Origin: Arthrobacter sp. H35-D1
GTDB lineage: Bacteria > Actinomycetota > Actinomycetes > Actinomycetales > Micrococcaceae
Direction: 5' to 3'
Assembly: GCF_030063185.1 (NCBI RefSeq)
Contig: NZ_JASISP010000027.1
Span: forward strand, 1 to 52,091
DNA: 52,091 nt
Part shown: positions 42,913-50,863 of the stretch, piece by piece
Layout of the letters: every line of letters begins with the position of its first letter
How positions within the stretch are numbered: position 1 is the stretch's first letter
The notes under the pieces: generated by a model
Database searches by the model: none
What the model was told of the DNA's origin: nothing
What the model saw: the letters and a program-made list of their open reading frames with translations, nothing else
Translations under genes and position numbers: made by a program

Positions 42913-43028
42913 CATGGAAGACCCCTTTCCACAGTGCCGAAGCCGTGGGCAACACCGCCGGGGCTGGGGCAAATGCACCGCTTGCAAGACCTAATTTTGA
43001 CCTTAGTCACATCCCGGCAAACGGTCAA
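42913..43028 (-). promoter_or_regulatory. Conserved promoter and structured leader, copy B (GMC operon)
   Basis: On the minus strand: -35 TTGACC (43028-43023), a 17-base spacer, -10 TAAGGT (43005-43000), then CAAAATTAG as in copy A. The leader has TTGCAAGCGG, GCCCCAGCCCCGGC, a short hairpin TGCC/GGCA, GGGGTC, and CCATGCATCA. By eye about three quarters of 125 positions match copy A. The leader ATG at 42915 opens a frame to 42616 that overlaps the start of the structural gene at 42688. The promoter is seen directly; function is inferred. Confidence 0.75.
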
Positions 43029-43096
43029 GGGATCGCTTTGAGCCACGAAGTTGATCCATGACATAGGCTCGTGGAATGGGTGTCTGTCTCATTGTT

Positions 43097-43113
43097 GCCC
43101 TCTCGAAGAGGGC
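43097..43113. terminator. Perfect hairpin downstream of the hypothetical gene at 43237
   Basis: GCCCTCT and AGAGGGC form a 7-bp stem around CGA, in the gap between copy B and the 3' end of the minus-strand gene at 43237. It has no T tract and may end that transcript. The rest of the gap 43029-43236 holds nothing I can assign. Confidence 0.4.
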
Positions 43114-43236
43114 TAACGTTGAAGTACGACGGCGGCTGCAACGCCACCACCGGCACCAGGGCAAGCGGCACTCCGGCAAGTGCCTGGCACGATGCCGTGT
43201 TTGAGGTTTGCGGGTGGGACTACCGGGTTGCACGGA

Positions 43237-43758
43237 TCAATGCGTGCCGCGGCCTTCCGCCTTGCCTCTCGCCTTGCCCCGGACCCAACCAATGCAAACG
43301 GATGCTGCGACCAGGCCTGCCCCAATGCCGGCAAACCAGGGCCATGGCACTGCGTTCCCCGGCCCCCGGTAGGTGGTGCGCCCTGTTTGACGTGCCCACG
43401 CAACCGGGTCCGGTGGGGCCGTGGATTGTTTCTCCGGGACTTCCAAGTACGTCTCGCCGTCGTCTTCCGTGTACATGATGAGGCCGGGCCTGTCTCCGTC
43501 TGGAACAAGCCTGCCCGAAGCGTCGCGGCCGGTCATCGTATGCATGACGGTGCCTCGGCGATTCCAGCTGACATGAATTCTGACGGACCCGTCCTCCTGT
43601 TTGTCGACCTCGGTGACAATGTCCTTTGCAGGCGCTCCCATGCCACGGAGCCTGTCCTGGTACGAGCCCACCAACATGGCCAGCCTCGTTTCGGTCCAAT
43701 CGTCCGGGCCGAAGTGGACGGAGATTTCCACTGGATCGTTGCTGGAACCCATCATCAC
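43237..43758 (-). CDS. Hypothetical protein with C-terminal membrane anchor
   Basis: About 173 residues. The N-terminal part is a soluble alpha/beta-like region (VEISVHFGPDDWTETRLAML, then DIVTEVDKQEDGSVRIHV), and a single hydrophobic helix lies near the C-terminus (WPWFAGIGAGLVAASVCIGW) followed by a basic tail (RGKARGKAEGRG), so the soluble part is probably outside the cytoplasm or the helix is a tail anchor. The start ATG (first of three) at 43758 has GGAG six bases upstream. No family is recognised. Confidence 0.6.
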   Translation of the reverse strand: MMMGSSNDPVEISVHFGPDDWTETRLAMLVGSYQDRLRGMGAPAKDIVTEVDKQEDGSVRIHVSWNRRGTVMHTMTGRDASGRLVPDGDRPGLIMYTEDDGETYLEVPEKQSTAPPDPVAWARQTGRTTYRGPGNAVPWPWFAGIGAGLVAASVCIGWVRGKARGKAEGRGTH

Positions 43759-43948
43759 CGTCTCCGGATCTATTCAGTGGGCGTCATTGCCCAAGGGCTG
43801 GGGGATTCCAACACCGTTCAGGCCGCCTCTTCCTCGCGCCCGTCATGCTGGAATGGCCTTTCCTGCAAGCCGTCCACCGTCTTTTCTTCAACGGTACGAT
43901 GCGCTTGTGGCTGTGGCAATGAGGCTGCTCCGACCGGCCGAATTTTCC

Positions 43949-44047
43949 TTGACAAAGTGGCGTGTATCACTCTATAACTGGCATATAGCAGTTGCTGCCC
44001 CGGACCCGGTAGCGCCTTGAGCGAGCTACATCTGAGGGGTCCACATG
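43949..44047 (+). promoter_or_regulatory. Conserved promoter and structured leader, copy C (small membrane protein)
   Basis: -35 TTGACA at 43949 and -10 TATAAC at 43973 with an 18-base spacer, preceded by TTTTCC as in copy A. The leader is shorter: TGCCCCGGACCCGG, a perfect hairpin GTAGC/GCTAC, GAGGGGTCC, and CACATGCATC. GGACCC and GGGTCC can pair. The primary sequence is more diverged than A or B, but the order of elements is the same and the hairpin bases change together. The ATG at 44045 opens a frame to 44512 that overlaps the gene starting at 44253. Confidence 0.65.
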
Positions 44048-44252
44048 CATCTATGGCCAGACGAGCATAGGGCCCGTGGCACCGTGGACATCAGTTCCAC
44101 CCATCGCTTCATGAGCACTCCATCGAATGCGGATTCAGCTGTCTTTGTCGTGACACCGCGTGAACGTGCGATCCGCTACTCCTTCACCTCCAACGCCACG
44201 CCGCAAGCACGGCTGGCTTCGCAGCACCACAACCGAATGGAATGTGATCCAA

Positions 44253-44423
44253 ATGAACGTACTAGTCATCGCCATAGCAGTGATTGCAATCATCCTGCTC
44301 TTCGTTGGAGGCTTCTCCACCGCCGTTCATTGGCTTTTGTGGGTGGGGATCGTCCTGTTGATCATCGCTGCCATTGTGTGGCTGCTCCGTTTCATTGGCG
44401 GGCGCAAGAGTTCCTCGGTCTAA
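44253..44423 (+). CDS. Small hydrophobic membrane protein
   Basis: A 56-residue protein with two membrane helices (LVIAIAVIAIILLFVGGF and LLWVGIVLLIIAAIVWLL) and a short basic tail (RFIGGRK). It resembles the small hydrophobic proteins that are abundant and stress-induced in actinobacteria and Firmicutes, whose function is unknown. I chose the ATG at 44253, since the longer frame upstream (from 44160) has no hydrophobic pattern. It lies 208 bases after the leader ATG of copy C. Confidence 0.7.
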   Translation: MNVLVIAIAVIAIILLFVGGFSTAVHWLLWVGIVLLIIAAIVWLLRFIGGRKSSSV

Positions 44424-44487
44424 CAAGCCGCCATTCAAGGCTGTCCCCAAGCCGAAGAAGCCCGGTGGTTGCGTTTGCCGGAACCCT

Positions 44488-44781
44488 ATGCAGCTTGGCA
44501 GTGCAGCCGTGAACTCCAGCCCGCATTTTGGTTTCAGCTCACTGCTGGCCACCACAGGCGTTGATGGCCCGTGGTGCAGCGAATGCGGAACGGACGAATA
44601 CATTTTGATTGAATCGCTTGAGGCGGTCCGGCCTTACCGCAGCTGTCGTTTGGAAATAAGCTACACATGCATGAATTGTGATGGTTTTTACGGTCATTCG
44701 GTCGGCAGAGACACTCTCCCACCGGCAATTCTCAACCAGTTTCGCATCGCGTCAAGAGCTGCCTGTGCAGCTCTGCGCTGA
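44488..44781 (+). CDS. Small zinc-ribbon-like protein
   Basis: About 97 residues from the ATG at 44488. Two CxxC knuckles, WCSECGTDEY and YTCMNCDGF, about 28 residues apart, form a zinc-ribbon pattern. The linker VRPYRSCRLEIS and FYGHSV look like an actinobacterial hypothetical family often seen in Arthrobacter. Function is unknown. The longer upstream frame overlaps the preceding membrane protein and is rejected. Confidence 0.65.
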   Translation: MQLGSAAVNSSPHFGFSSLLATTGVDGPWCSECGTDEYILIESLEAVRPYRSCRLEISYTCMNCDGFYGHSVGRDTLPPAILNQFRIASRAACAALR

Positions 44782-44837
44782 CGTCGGCTCCTGCCGCAGG
44801 CTACGCTGCTGACTTCCGACTGGTGCCCGGCACCGTC

Positions 44838-45485
44838 ATGGACGCGGAACTTCCTGCCCTGTTGGTGCGCGATTGCGCACAGTCGCTGTCAGTGACAAGT
44901 GCTGGGATCGTTTCGATGGTTGAAGGCAGACCCATCGGGACGCTCGCCGCCACCGACGGGCCTGCCAGGGTCCTTGAGGAGCTTCAATTTACGCTCGGGG
45001 AGGGGCCATGCATTGACTCCGCGGAACTGGGACGGCCGGTATTGCAGCCCCAGTTGGAACTTACCGCGCCCTCACGCTGGCCAGGATTCGCGGTCGGTGC
45101 CCTTGCAGCTGGTGTCAAAGCGGTATTCGCGTTTCCATTGCAGATCGGCGAAATTCTGCTGGGCGTGATGGATTTGTACCGCGATGCATAGGGAGACCTC
45201 GACAGCGGCGACCTGGAAGCGGCATTGGCTTTTGGCGATGCTGCCGTGGCCGTTCTGCTCTACTTGCAGGCCGGCGCGGGCCCCGGCGCCGTTCATCCGG
45301 CAGTAGCCGCCAGCGTGGCTGAGAAAACCGAGGTACATCAAGCCACGGGCATGATCGCGGGACAGCTGAGGATATCGCCGGCACAGGCGTTGGCCGTGCT
45401 GCGCGCCCGCTCCCTTGCCTCTGAGCGACCGATTCTGGCCGTGTCTCGCGACGTCCTTGCACGCATTCTTGATCTTAGCGATTGA
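44838..45485 (+). pseudogene. GAF-ANTAR regulator gene with premature stop
   Basis: The GAF part (DCAQSLSVTSAGIVSMVEG, then LGEGPCIDSAELGRPV, and GVMDLYRDA) ends at an in-frame TAG at 45189. The same frame then continues without a shift as GDLDSGDLEAALAFGDAAV and the ANTAR RNA-binding helix bundle HQATGMIAGQLRISPAQAL to a stop at 45485. In homologues these parts are one protein that binds RNA hairpins to cause antitermination. One nonsense change therefore separates sensor and output; a sequencing error could look the same. The ATG at 44838 is the likely start. Confidence 0.75.
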
Positions 45486-45594
45486 CGAAGTGTGCGGACA
45501 ATATCGCGGTTGGGGAAATGTCGGCGGTCGTTGAAAGGAGTTGCGCCACCGGGCGAGCGGCAGTGAACAGCAATCAGGAGCGTGACCAAGACAG

Positions 45595-45726
45595 GTGTCC
45601 ACGGTTCGACTGTTGCAGGAACGTTCCCAGAGGGAACAATCGGTCTTGGCCGAGCACCTACCAAGGGCACTCAACAACAGAGCAGTGATCGAACAGGCCA
45701 AAGGGATGTTGGCCGGAAATAGCAGT
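45595..45726 (+). pseudogene. Second ANTAR-domain fragment
   Basis: A stretch of about 43 codons reads VRLLQERSQREQSVLAEHLP then IEQAKGMLAGNSSL, the coiled-coil and first ANTAR helix of a second GAF-ANTAR protein. The GAF part before it and the rest of ANTAR after it are not recognisable; after about 45726 the sequence is unrelated. The remaining gap 45486-45793 has nothing else I can assign. Confidence 0.6.
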
Positions 45727-45793
45727 CTGTACGTCTGCGTTGGGTTCACCTTGATGAAGCCATACATCCGTGCTTTCTGCTCGTCCTTTCTAC

Positions 45794-47323
45794 TTAGTTT
45801 GGCGAGCTCGCTGCGAGACGCCCCCACACGTCGGGGATCCGGCTGGCAAGCATTCCGGCATTGAACGGCTCCCGTACAGGTGTGCTGCTGGCCAGTTCGC
45901 CGTGCAATGCCACCGCGAGCGCGGCGAACGCAGCATAGTCGGGCGGTGACGGTGCCATGGCCAGCAAGGCAACGAGAATCCCAGCCAGGGTGTCCCCGCT
46001 TCCGGCGGTGGCAAGACGCGCAGTTCCATTGGCTTGGGTGAAGGCAGTGCCGTCTGGTGCTGCCACGACAGTTGTAGGCCCCTTAAGTAGCACGTTTGCA
46101 CCAAATACTTGTGCGGCCTTGCGAGCCGCGGCCAGCGGCGCGGCCTCGATGCCGTCTCGGTCCAGCTCAATGCCGCAGCGCGAAAAAAGCGTGCCAAGCT
46201 CCCCGGCATGCGGGGTCAGCACAAGCAGGGCGTTTTTTCCTCCGACGTCCGGACACACGAGCGCCAGGGCAGCTGCATCAAGCACCGTGGGCACGCCCGA
46301 CTCCATGGCTTCACGCGCCCGCCCCAGCTGCCGGTCATCCCCGTCGATCCCCGGTCCGGCCAGCCAGGCCTGGACCCTGACATCCGGCGGAGCATCTTGC
46401 GAACACACGACTTCCGGGTTTCGCACATGAATGGCTGCAGCCACTGGGGCCGGCCCCAGATACCGCACCATGCCGGGCCCACAGGCGGACGCCGCAGCAG
46501 CTGCCAGCAGCCCCGCACCCGGGTACTGCCCGGAGCCAGCAATGATCCCAGCCACGCCGCGCGTGTATTTCTGGTCGGTTGCGTCCGGCGCTGGCAGCAG
46601 TGCGGCAATATCCGCCGATTCAAGCCGGAGCACGTCGGCCTCTCCAAGATGGGGCCCGAGCCCCAAGTCAACAAGGCTGACTTCGCCACAGAACTGCTCA
46701 CCCGGGGCGGCAACGAGCCCCGTCTTGTAAGCGCCAAAGGTGACAGTCAGGTCTGCCCGCAACACGGGGCCGCGAACTTCGCCCGTGGTGGCGTCAACGC
46801 CGCTGGGCAGGTCGCAGGCCACGACGACCGGCCGCGCGCCTGCGGACAGCTGCTCCAGCTTGGCCACGATCCCCGCCGCCGGCTCCCGAAGTCCTCCCCT
46901 GCCCCCCGTGCCCAGCAACCCATCAACCACGATGTAGGACGTTCCGGCTTCTGCTAGAAAGTCGGCCGCCGCGCGGGCAGGATCGGCCGCGTCGGCAAGA
47001 AGGGAAATACACCGTCCGCCCTCGCCCTGGAAAGCAGCCAGTGCGTCGGGATGGGTTCGGCCGCCGGTGAGCAGCGCCGTCGTGCGTGCACCGCGGGCAG
47101 CAAGCCAGGCGCCGGCAAAGAGAGCATCGCCCCCGTTGTTGCCCGGACCAACCAGCAGCACCACCTTGGCCCCGTACACCCCGCGTCCCCGGGTGCGCAG
47201 CATCGCGGCGACGCCCCTGGCCAAACCGTGCGCTGCCGTGCGCATGAGCTCCGGGCCGCGCCCGGCGGCCAGCAGGGGTGCTTCGGCGGCGCGGACGGCG
47301 GCGGCCGAGTAGGCGCTGATCAT
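45794..47323 (-). CDS. nnr: Bifunctional NAD(P)H-hydrate epimerase / ADP- or ATP-dependent dehydratase
   Basis: A 509-residue repair enzyme that converts damaged NAD(P)HX back to NAD(P)H. The N-terminal YjeF_N epimerase domain has GPGNNGGDALFAG and DGLLGTGGRGG; the C-terminal carbohydrate kinase-like dehydratase domain has YTRGVAGIIAGSGQYPGAG, LTPHAGELGTL, and ATAGSGDTLAG. The start ATG at 47323 is one base after the acpS stop, so they are co-transcribed. In many actinobacteria alr and tsaE follow nearby, whereas here the accessory island follows. Confidence 0.94.
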   Translation of the reverse strand: MISAYSAAAVRAAEAPLLAAGRGPELMRTAAHGLARGVAAMLRTRGRGVYGAKVVLLVGPGNNGGDALFAGAWLAARGARTTALLTGGRTHPDALAAFQGEGGRCISLLADAADPARAAADFLAEAGTSYIVVDGLLGTGGRGGLREPAAGIVAKLEQLSAGARPVVVACDLPSGVDATTGEVRGPVLRADLTVTFGAYKTGLVAAPGEQFCGEVSLVDLGLGPHLGEADVLRLESADIAALLPAPDATDQKYTRGVAGIIAGSGQYPGAGLLAAAAASACGPGMVRYLGPAPVAAAIHVRNPEVVCSQDAPPDVRVQAWLAGPGIDGDDRQLGRAREAMESGVPTVLDAAALALVCPDVGGKNALLVLTPHAGELGTLFSRCGIELDRDGIEAAPLAAARKAAQVFGANVLLKGPTTVVAAPDGTAFTQANGTARLATAGSGDTLAGILVALLAMAPSPPDYAAFAALAVALHGELASSTPVREPFNAGMLASRIPDVWGRLAASSPN

Positions 47324-47324
47324 G

Positions 47325-47672
47325 TCAGCTTTCGGCGATGACCATGGCGGTGGAAATACCGCCGTCGTGGCTTATGGAAAGGTGCCAGTGCTTGATGCCC
47401 TTGGACTTGGCCACTGCCGCCACAGTGTCCTTGACGTTGATGGTGGGGCCGTGCTCGTCCAGGCCGATCCAACAGTCCTGCCAGTTCATGCCGGCCGGGG
47501 CACCCAGCGCCTTGGCCACCGACTCCTTGGCGGCAAATCGCGCCGCCAGGGACTGCGTGTTCAGGCCGCGTTCGGCCGGCACAAAGAGCCTGTCGAGCAG
47601 CCCCGGCGTCCTTTCCAACTGGCGCCCGAACCGTTCAATGTCAACCACGTCCACACCAATGCCAATAATCAT
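47325..47672 (-). CDS. acpS: Holo-[acyl-carrier-protein] synthase
   Basis: A 115-residue phosphopantetheinyl transferase that activates acyl carrier protein. The magnesium-binding aspartate is in [12 protein letters not shown] and the glutamate in [20 protein letters not shown] is the conserved C-terminal block. It lies between glmS and nnr on the minus strand, 154 bases after glmS. Confidence 0.95.
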   Translation of the reverse strand: MIIGIGVDVVDIERFGRQLERTPGLLDRLFVPAERGLNTQSLAARFAAKESVAKALGAPAGMNWQDCWIGLDEHGPTINVKDTVAAVAKSKGIKHWHLSISHDGGISTAMVIAES

Positions 47673-47826
47673 GACCCCAGCCTATCCCCACCCGCTCCCA
47701 CGCAGTGAAGCGGCAGCCGGCGAGACCGGTGTTCCCGCAGGCCGCGTCAGGGAGACCGTAAGTCCGCTTGCGGCCGGCGGTCGGAAAGCGGCCGAGGGTA
47801 TGCCGGTCCCGACGCAGGATCCGCAG

Positions 47827-49752
47827 CTATTCCACGGTGACGGATTTGGCTAGGTTGCGCGGCTGGTCCACATCGTAGCCCTTGGCCGTGGCAAGCTCGC
47901 AGGCAAAGATCTGCAAGGGCACGGTGGTCAGCAGCGGGGCCAGCAGCGTGCTGGTTTCCGGAATGTAAAATACGTGCTCGGCGTGGGCGCGCACAGATTC
48001 GTCGCCTTCCTCGGCAATCACAATGGTTTTGGCACCGCGTGCCCTGACTTCCTGAATATTGGAGACCACCTTGGCATGCAGCGAATCACGCCCGCGCGGG
48101 GACGGCACCACCACGATCACCGGCTGGCCTTCCTCGATCAAGGCAATGGGTCCGTGCTTGAGCTCTCCTGCAGCAAAGCCCTCGGCATGGATATATGCCA
48201 GCTCCTTGAGCTTCAAGGCCCCCTCCATGGCCACCGGGTAGCCCACGTGGCGGCCAAGGAACAGGACCGTGCGGGTGTCTGCCATGCTGCGGGCCAGTTC
48301 CTTGATCTGCCCCGCATGGTCCAGAACACTGGCGATCTTGGCCGGCGTCTTGGCCAGCTCGGCCAGAATATCCTTGATCTGCCCCTGAAAAAGATTCCCG
48401 CGCAATTGTGCCAAATAAAGGCCCAAGAGATACGCCGCCGTGATTTGGGCAAGAAACGCCTTCGTTGAAGCGACAGCAATTTCCGGACCCGCGTGCGTGT
48501 ACAACACGGCGTCGGACTCGCGGGGAATCGTGGAACCATTGGTGTTGCAAATGGAAACCGTTGTGGCTCCTTGCTCCTTGGCATAGCGAACGGCCATCAG
48601 CGTGTCCATGGTCTCCCCCGACTGGGAGATGGACACGATCAGCGTGCGGTCATCAACAATGGGATCCCGGTACCTAAACTCGTGCGACAGCTCCACTTCC
48701 GTCGGAATCCTGCACCAATGCTCAATGGCATACTTCGCCACCTGGCCTGCGTAGGCGGAGGTGCCGCAGGCCAGCACTATGATCTTGTTGATGGTCTTGA
48801 GCACCTCCGGGGCAACACGGAGCTCATCGAGAACAAGGTTGCCTTCGACATCGCTGCGGCCCAAAAGGGTCTGGGCCACCGCGTCGGGCTGGTCGTTGAT
48901 TTCCTTTTCCATAAAGGAGGGGTAGCCGTCTTTCTCGGCAGCCGCGGCGTCCCAGTCGACTTTGTATTCCTTGCCCACGCCCGGCGCTCCGTAAAAGTCC
49001 GTAATTTCCACGCTGTCGGCAGTGATCGTGACCACCTGGTCCTGGCCCAGCTCAACAGCCCTGCGCGTGTAGTCGATGAATCCGGAGACGTCGGAACCCA
49101 GAAAGTTCTCGCCGTCCCCCAACCCCACCACGAGGGGCGAGTTCCGGCGGGCCGCCACCACGACGCCGGGCTCCTCTGCGTGGGTGGCCACGAGCGTGAA
49201 GGCACCTTCCAATTGCTGTGCTGTCAATTGCATCGCATGGGCGAGGCGACTGCCCGACGCCCGCCCCTGCGCACCGAGGTCGCCAGTCTCCCCGCCCATG
49301 CCCCGGAAGATATCCCCAAGCAGCGTGGCCGCAACTTCGCTGTCGGTCTCGGAAGCGAAGGAGTACCCGCTGTCCAGAAGTTCGGCCTTGAGCACCGAGT
49401 AGTTTTCAATGATGCCATTGTGCACCACGGCCAGCGCGCCGCCGTCCACCACGTGGGGATGGGCGTTGGCGTCCGTGGGGCCGCCGTGCGTGGCCCAACG
49501 CGTGTGGCCGATGCCTGTCATGCCGGTCGGCAGCGGGTTCTGCTCCAACTCTTCAAGCAATCTGGCGAGCTTGCCGCTGCGCTTGCGGACCTCCATGCCA
49601 CCGGCACCTGCAACGGCAACACCTGCTGAGTCGTAACCCCGATATTCCAAGCGGCGCAGCCCCTCAACCAACACGTCGAGGGCGCTGTGGCCTGTTGCTG
49701 AAGCAGTTCCTTGAGCCGGGGCGGTACCGGCGTATCCCACAATTCCACACAT
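47827..49752 (-). CDS. glmS: Glutamine-fructose-6-phosphate aminotransferase (isomerizing)
   Basis: About 641 residues. The nucleophile is the cysteine right after the initiator in MCGIVGYAG, which fixes the start at 49752. The glutaminase domain (HTRWATHGGP, HNGIIENY) is followed by two SIS isomerase domains (CGTSAYAG, SQSGETMDT, GRHVGYPVA) and the usual C-terminus DQPRNLAKSVTVE. It makes glucosamine 6-phosphate for cell wall and mycothiol precursors. It is 15-30 residues longer than most homologues because of two small insertions, near residue 15 and near residue 150 (ETGDLGAQGRASGS). Confidence 0.96.
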   Translation of the reverse strand: MCGIVGYAGTAPAQGTASATGHSALDVLVEGLRRLEYRGYDSAGVAVAGAGGMEVRKRSGKLARLLEELEQNPLPTGMTGIGHTRWATHGGPTDANAHPHVVDGGALAVVHNGIIENYSVLKAELLDSGYSFASETDSEVAATLLGDIFRGMGGETGDLGAQGRASGSRLAHAMQLTAQQLEGAFTLVATHAEEPGVVVAARRNSPLVVGLGDGENFLGSDVSGFIDYTRRAVELGQDQVVTITADSVEITDFYGAPGVGKEYKVDWDAAAAEKDGYPSFMEKEINDQPDAVAQTLLGRSDVEGNLVLDELRVAPEVLKTINKIIVLACGTSAYAGQVAKYAIEHWCRIPTEVELSHEFRYRDPIVDDRTLIVSISQSGETMDTLMAVRYAKEQGATTVSICNTNGSTIPRESDAVLYTHAGPEIAVASTKAFLAQITAAYLLGLYLAQLRGNLFQGQIKDILAELAKTPAKIASVLDHAGQIKELARSMADTRTVLFLGRHVGYPVAMEGALKLKELAYIHAEGFAAGELKHGPIALIEEGQPVIVVVPSPRGRDSLHAKVVSNIQEVRARGAKTIVIAEEGDESVRAHAEHVFYIPETSTLLAPLLTTVPLQIFACELATAKGYDVDQPRNLAKSVTVE

Positions 49753-49783
49753 GAAAATCAATCATAAACCCCGGGCGCTTCAC

Positions 49784-49800
49784 AGGACGTTCTACGTCCT
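49784..49800. promoter_or_regulatory. Inverted repeat in the glmS/coaA divergent promoter region
   Basis: AGGACGT and ACGTCCT form a perfect 7-bp inverted repeat around TCT, 32 bases upstream of glmS in the 142-base gap shared by divergent genes. It could be an operator for either gene or the 5' end of the glmS leader. No glmS ribozyme features were noticed. Confidence 0.4.
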
Positions 49801-49894
49801 ATCGTGGAACTTCTGCTGAAAATGAGTCACCCGTCAAGCGGCCCCCCAGTTCCGTCGTTTCCCACCCCGCCCCAAACAAGGCAGAATTGAAAGT

Positions 49895-50863
49895 GTGACA
49901 GCGCAAAGAACTGAGTCCGGCAGCAGCATCAGCGCCTCCCCTTTTGTGGAGCTGGACCGCCAGACCTGGTCCCGTCTGGCAAATAAGATTGAGCAGCCCT
50001 TGGACGAGGCCGACGTCCAACGCCTCCGTGGTTTGGGCGACCAACTGGACATGCGCGAGATCCATGACGTTTATCTTCCGCTTTCACGGCTCCTGAATTT
50101 GTACGTGGGCGCTGCCGGACACCTGCACAGCGCGACCACCACCTTTTTGGGCGAACGCGGCTCCCGCACCCCCTTTGTCATTGGCGTGGCCGGGTCGGTG
50201 GCTGTCGGCAAGTCCACCACGGCCCGCGTGCTGCGCGAGATGCTCCGCCGCTGGCCCGACACCCCCAATGTGGAACTTGTCACCACCGACGGCTTTCTCT
50301 ACCCCAATGCCGAGCTGGAGCGCCGGGGGCTCATGGGCCGCAAGGGTTTCCCGGAATCCTACGACCGCCGCGCTCTCCTGCGATTTGTCAGCACTGTCAA
50401 GAGCGGCGCCGATGAAGTCCGCGCCCCCATGTACTCGCACCTGACCTACGACATCCTGACGGACAAGGAGGTTGTTGTCCGGCGCCCCGACGTGCTCATT
50501 GTGGAGGGCTTGAATGTGCTGGCCGCCGCCCGCCCCCGCAGCGACGGCCGCTCAGGTTTGGCCGTCAGCGACTTCTTCGACTTTTCCATCTACGTCGATG
50601 CGAAAACCAGCTACATCGAGCAGTGGTACATCGAGCGTTTCCGGTCCCTGCGCACCAGCGCCTTCGCTAATCCGGACTCCTACTTTCGCCGCTACGCCGA
50701 CCTCTCCGACTCCGAGGCAACAGCCACCGCATCCAGGATCTGGAAGAACATCAACGAACCCAACCTGGTCCAAAACGTGCTGCCCACCCGCGGCCGCGCA
50801 CAGCTGGTGCTGACCAAGGAGGCCGACCACTCCATTCGGCGCATGCTGTTGAGGAAGGTCTAG
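49895..50863 (+). CDS. coaA: Pantothenate kinase type I
   Basis: A 322-residue kinase for the first step of coenzyme A synthesis. Walker A is GSVAVGKST (residues 100-108). Other family blocks are [23 protein letters not shown], and [10 protein letters not shown] with FVSTVKSG between. The start is GTG at 49895, divergent from glmS. Its stop codon overlaps the start of the peptidase gene by one base. Confidence 0.95.
   Translation: MTAQRTESGSSISASPFVELDRQTWSRLANKIEQPLDEADVQRLRGLGDQLDMREIHDVYLPLSRLLNLYVGAAGHLHSATTTFLGERGSRTPFVIGVAGSVAVGKSTTARVLREMLRRWPDTPNVELVTTDGFLYPNAELERRGLMGRKGFPESYDRRALLRFVSTVKSGADEVRAPMYSHLTYDILTDKEVVVRRPDVLIVEGLNVLAAARPRSDGRSGLAVSDFFDFSIYVDAKTSYIEQWYIERFRSLRTSAFANPDSYFRRYADLSDSEATATASRIWKNINEPNLVQNVLPTRGRAQLVLTKEADHSIRRMLLRKV

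Noticed and set aside
31267-43028. Leader copies A and B as terminal inverted repeats of an 11.7 kb transposon
   Set aside because: Each holds a promoter pointed at its own operon, a third copy exists at 43949, and no transposase lies between them.
48493-49629. A 378-codon plus-strand frame antisense to glmS
   Set aside because: glmS is full length on the minus strand, and this frame is rich in G, H and R only.
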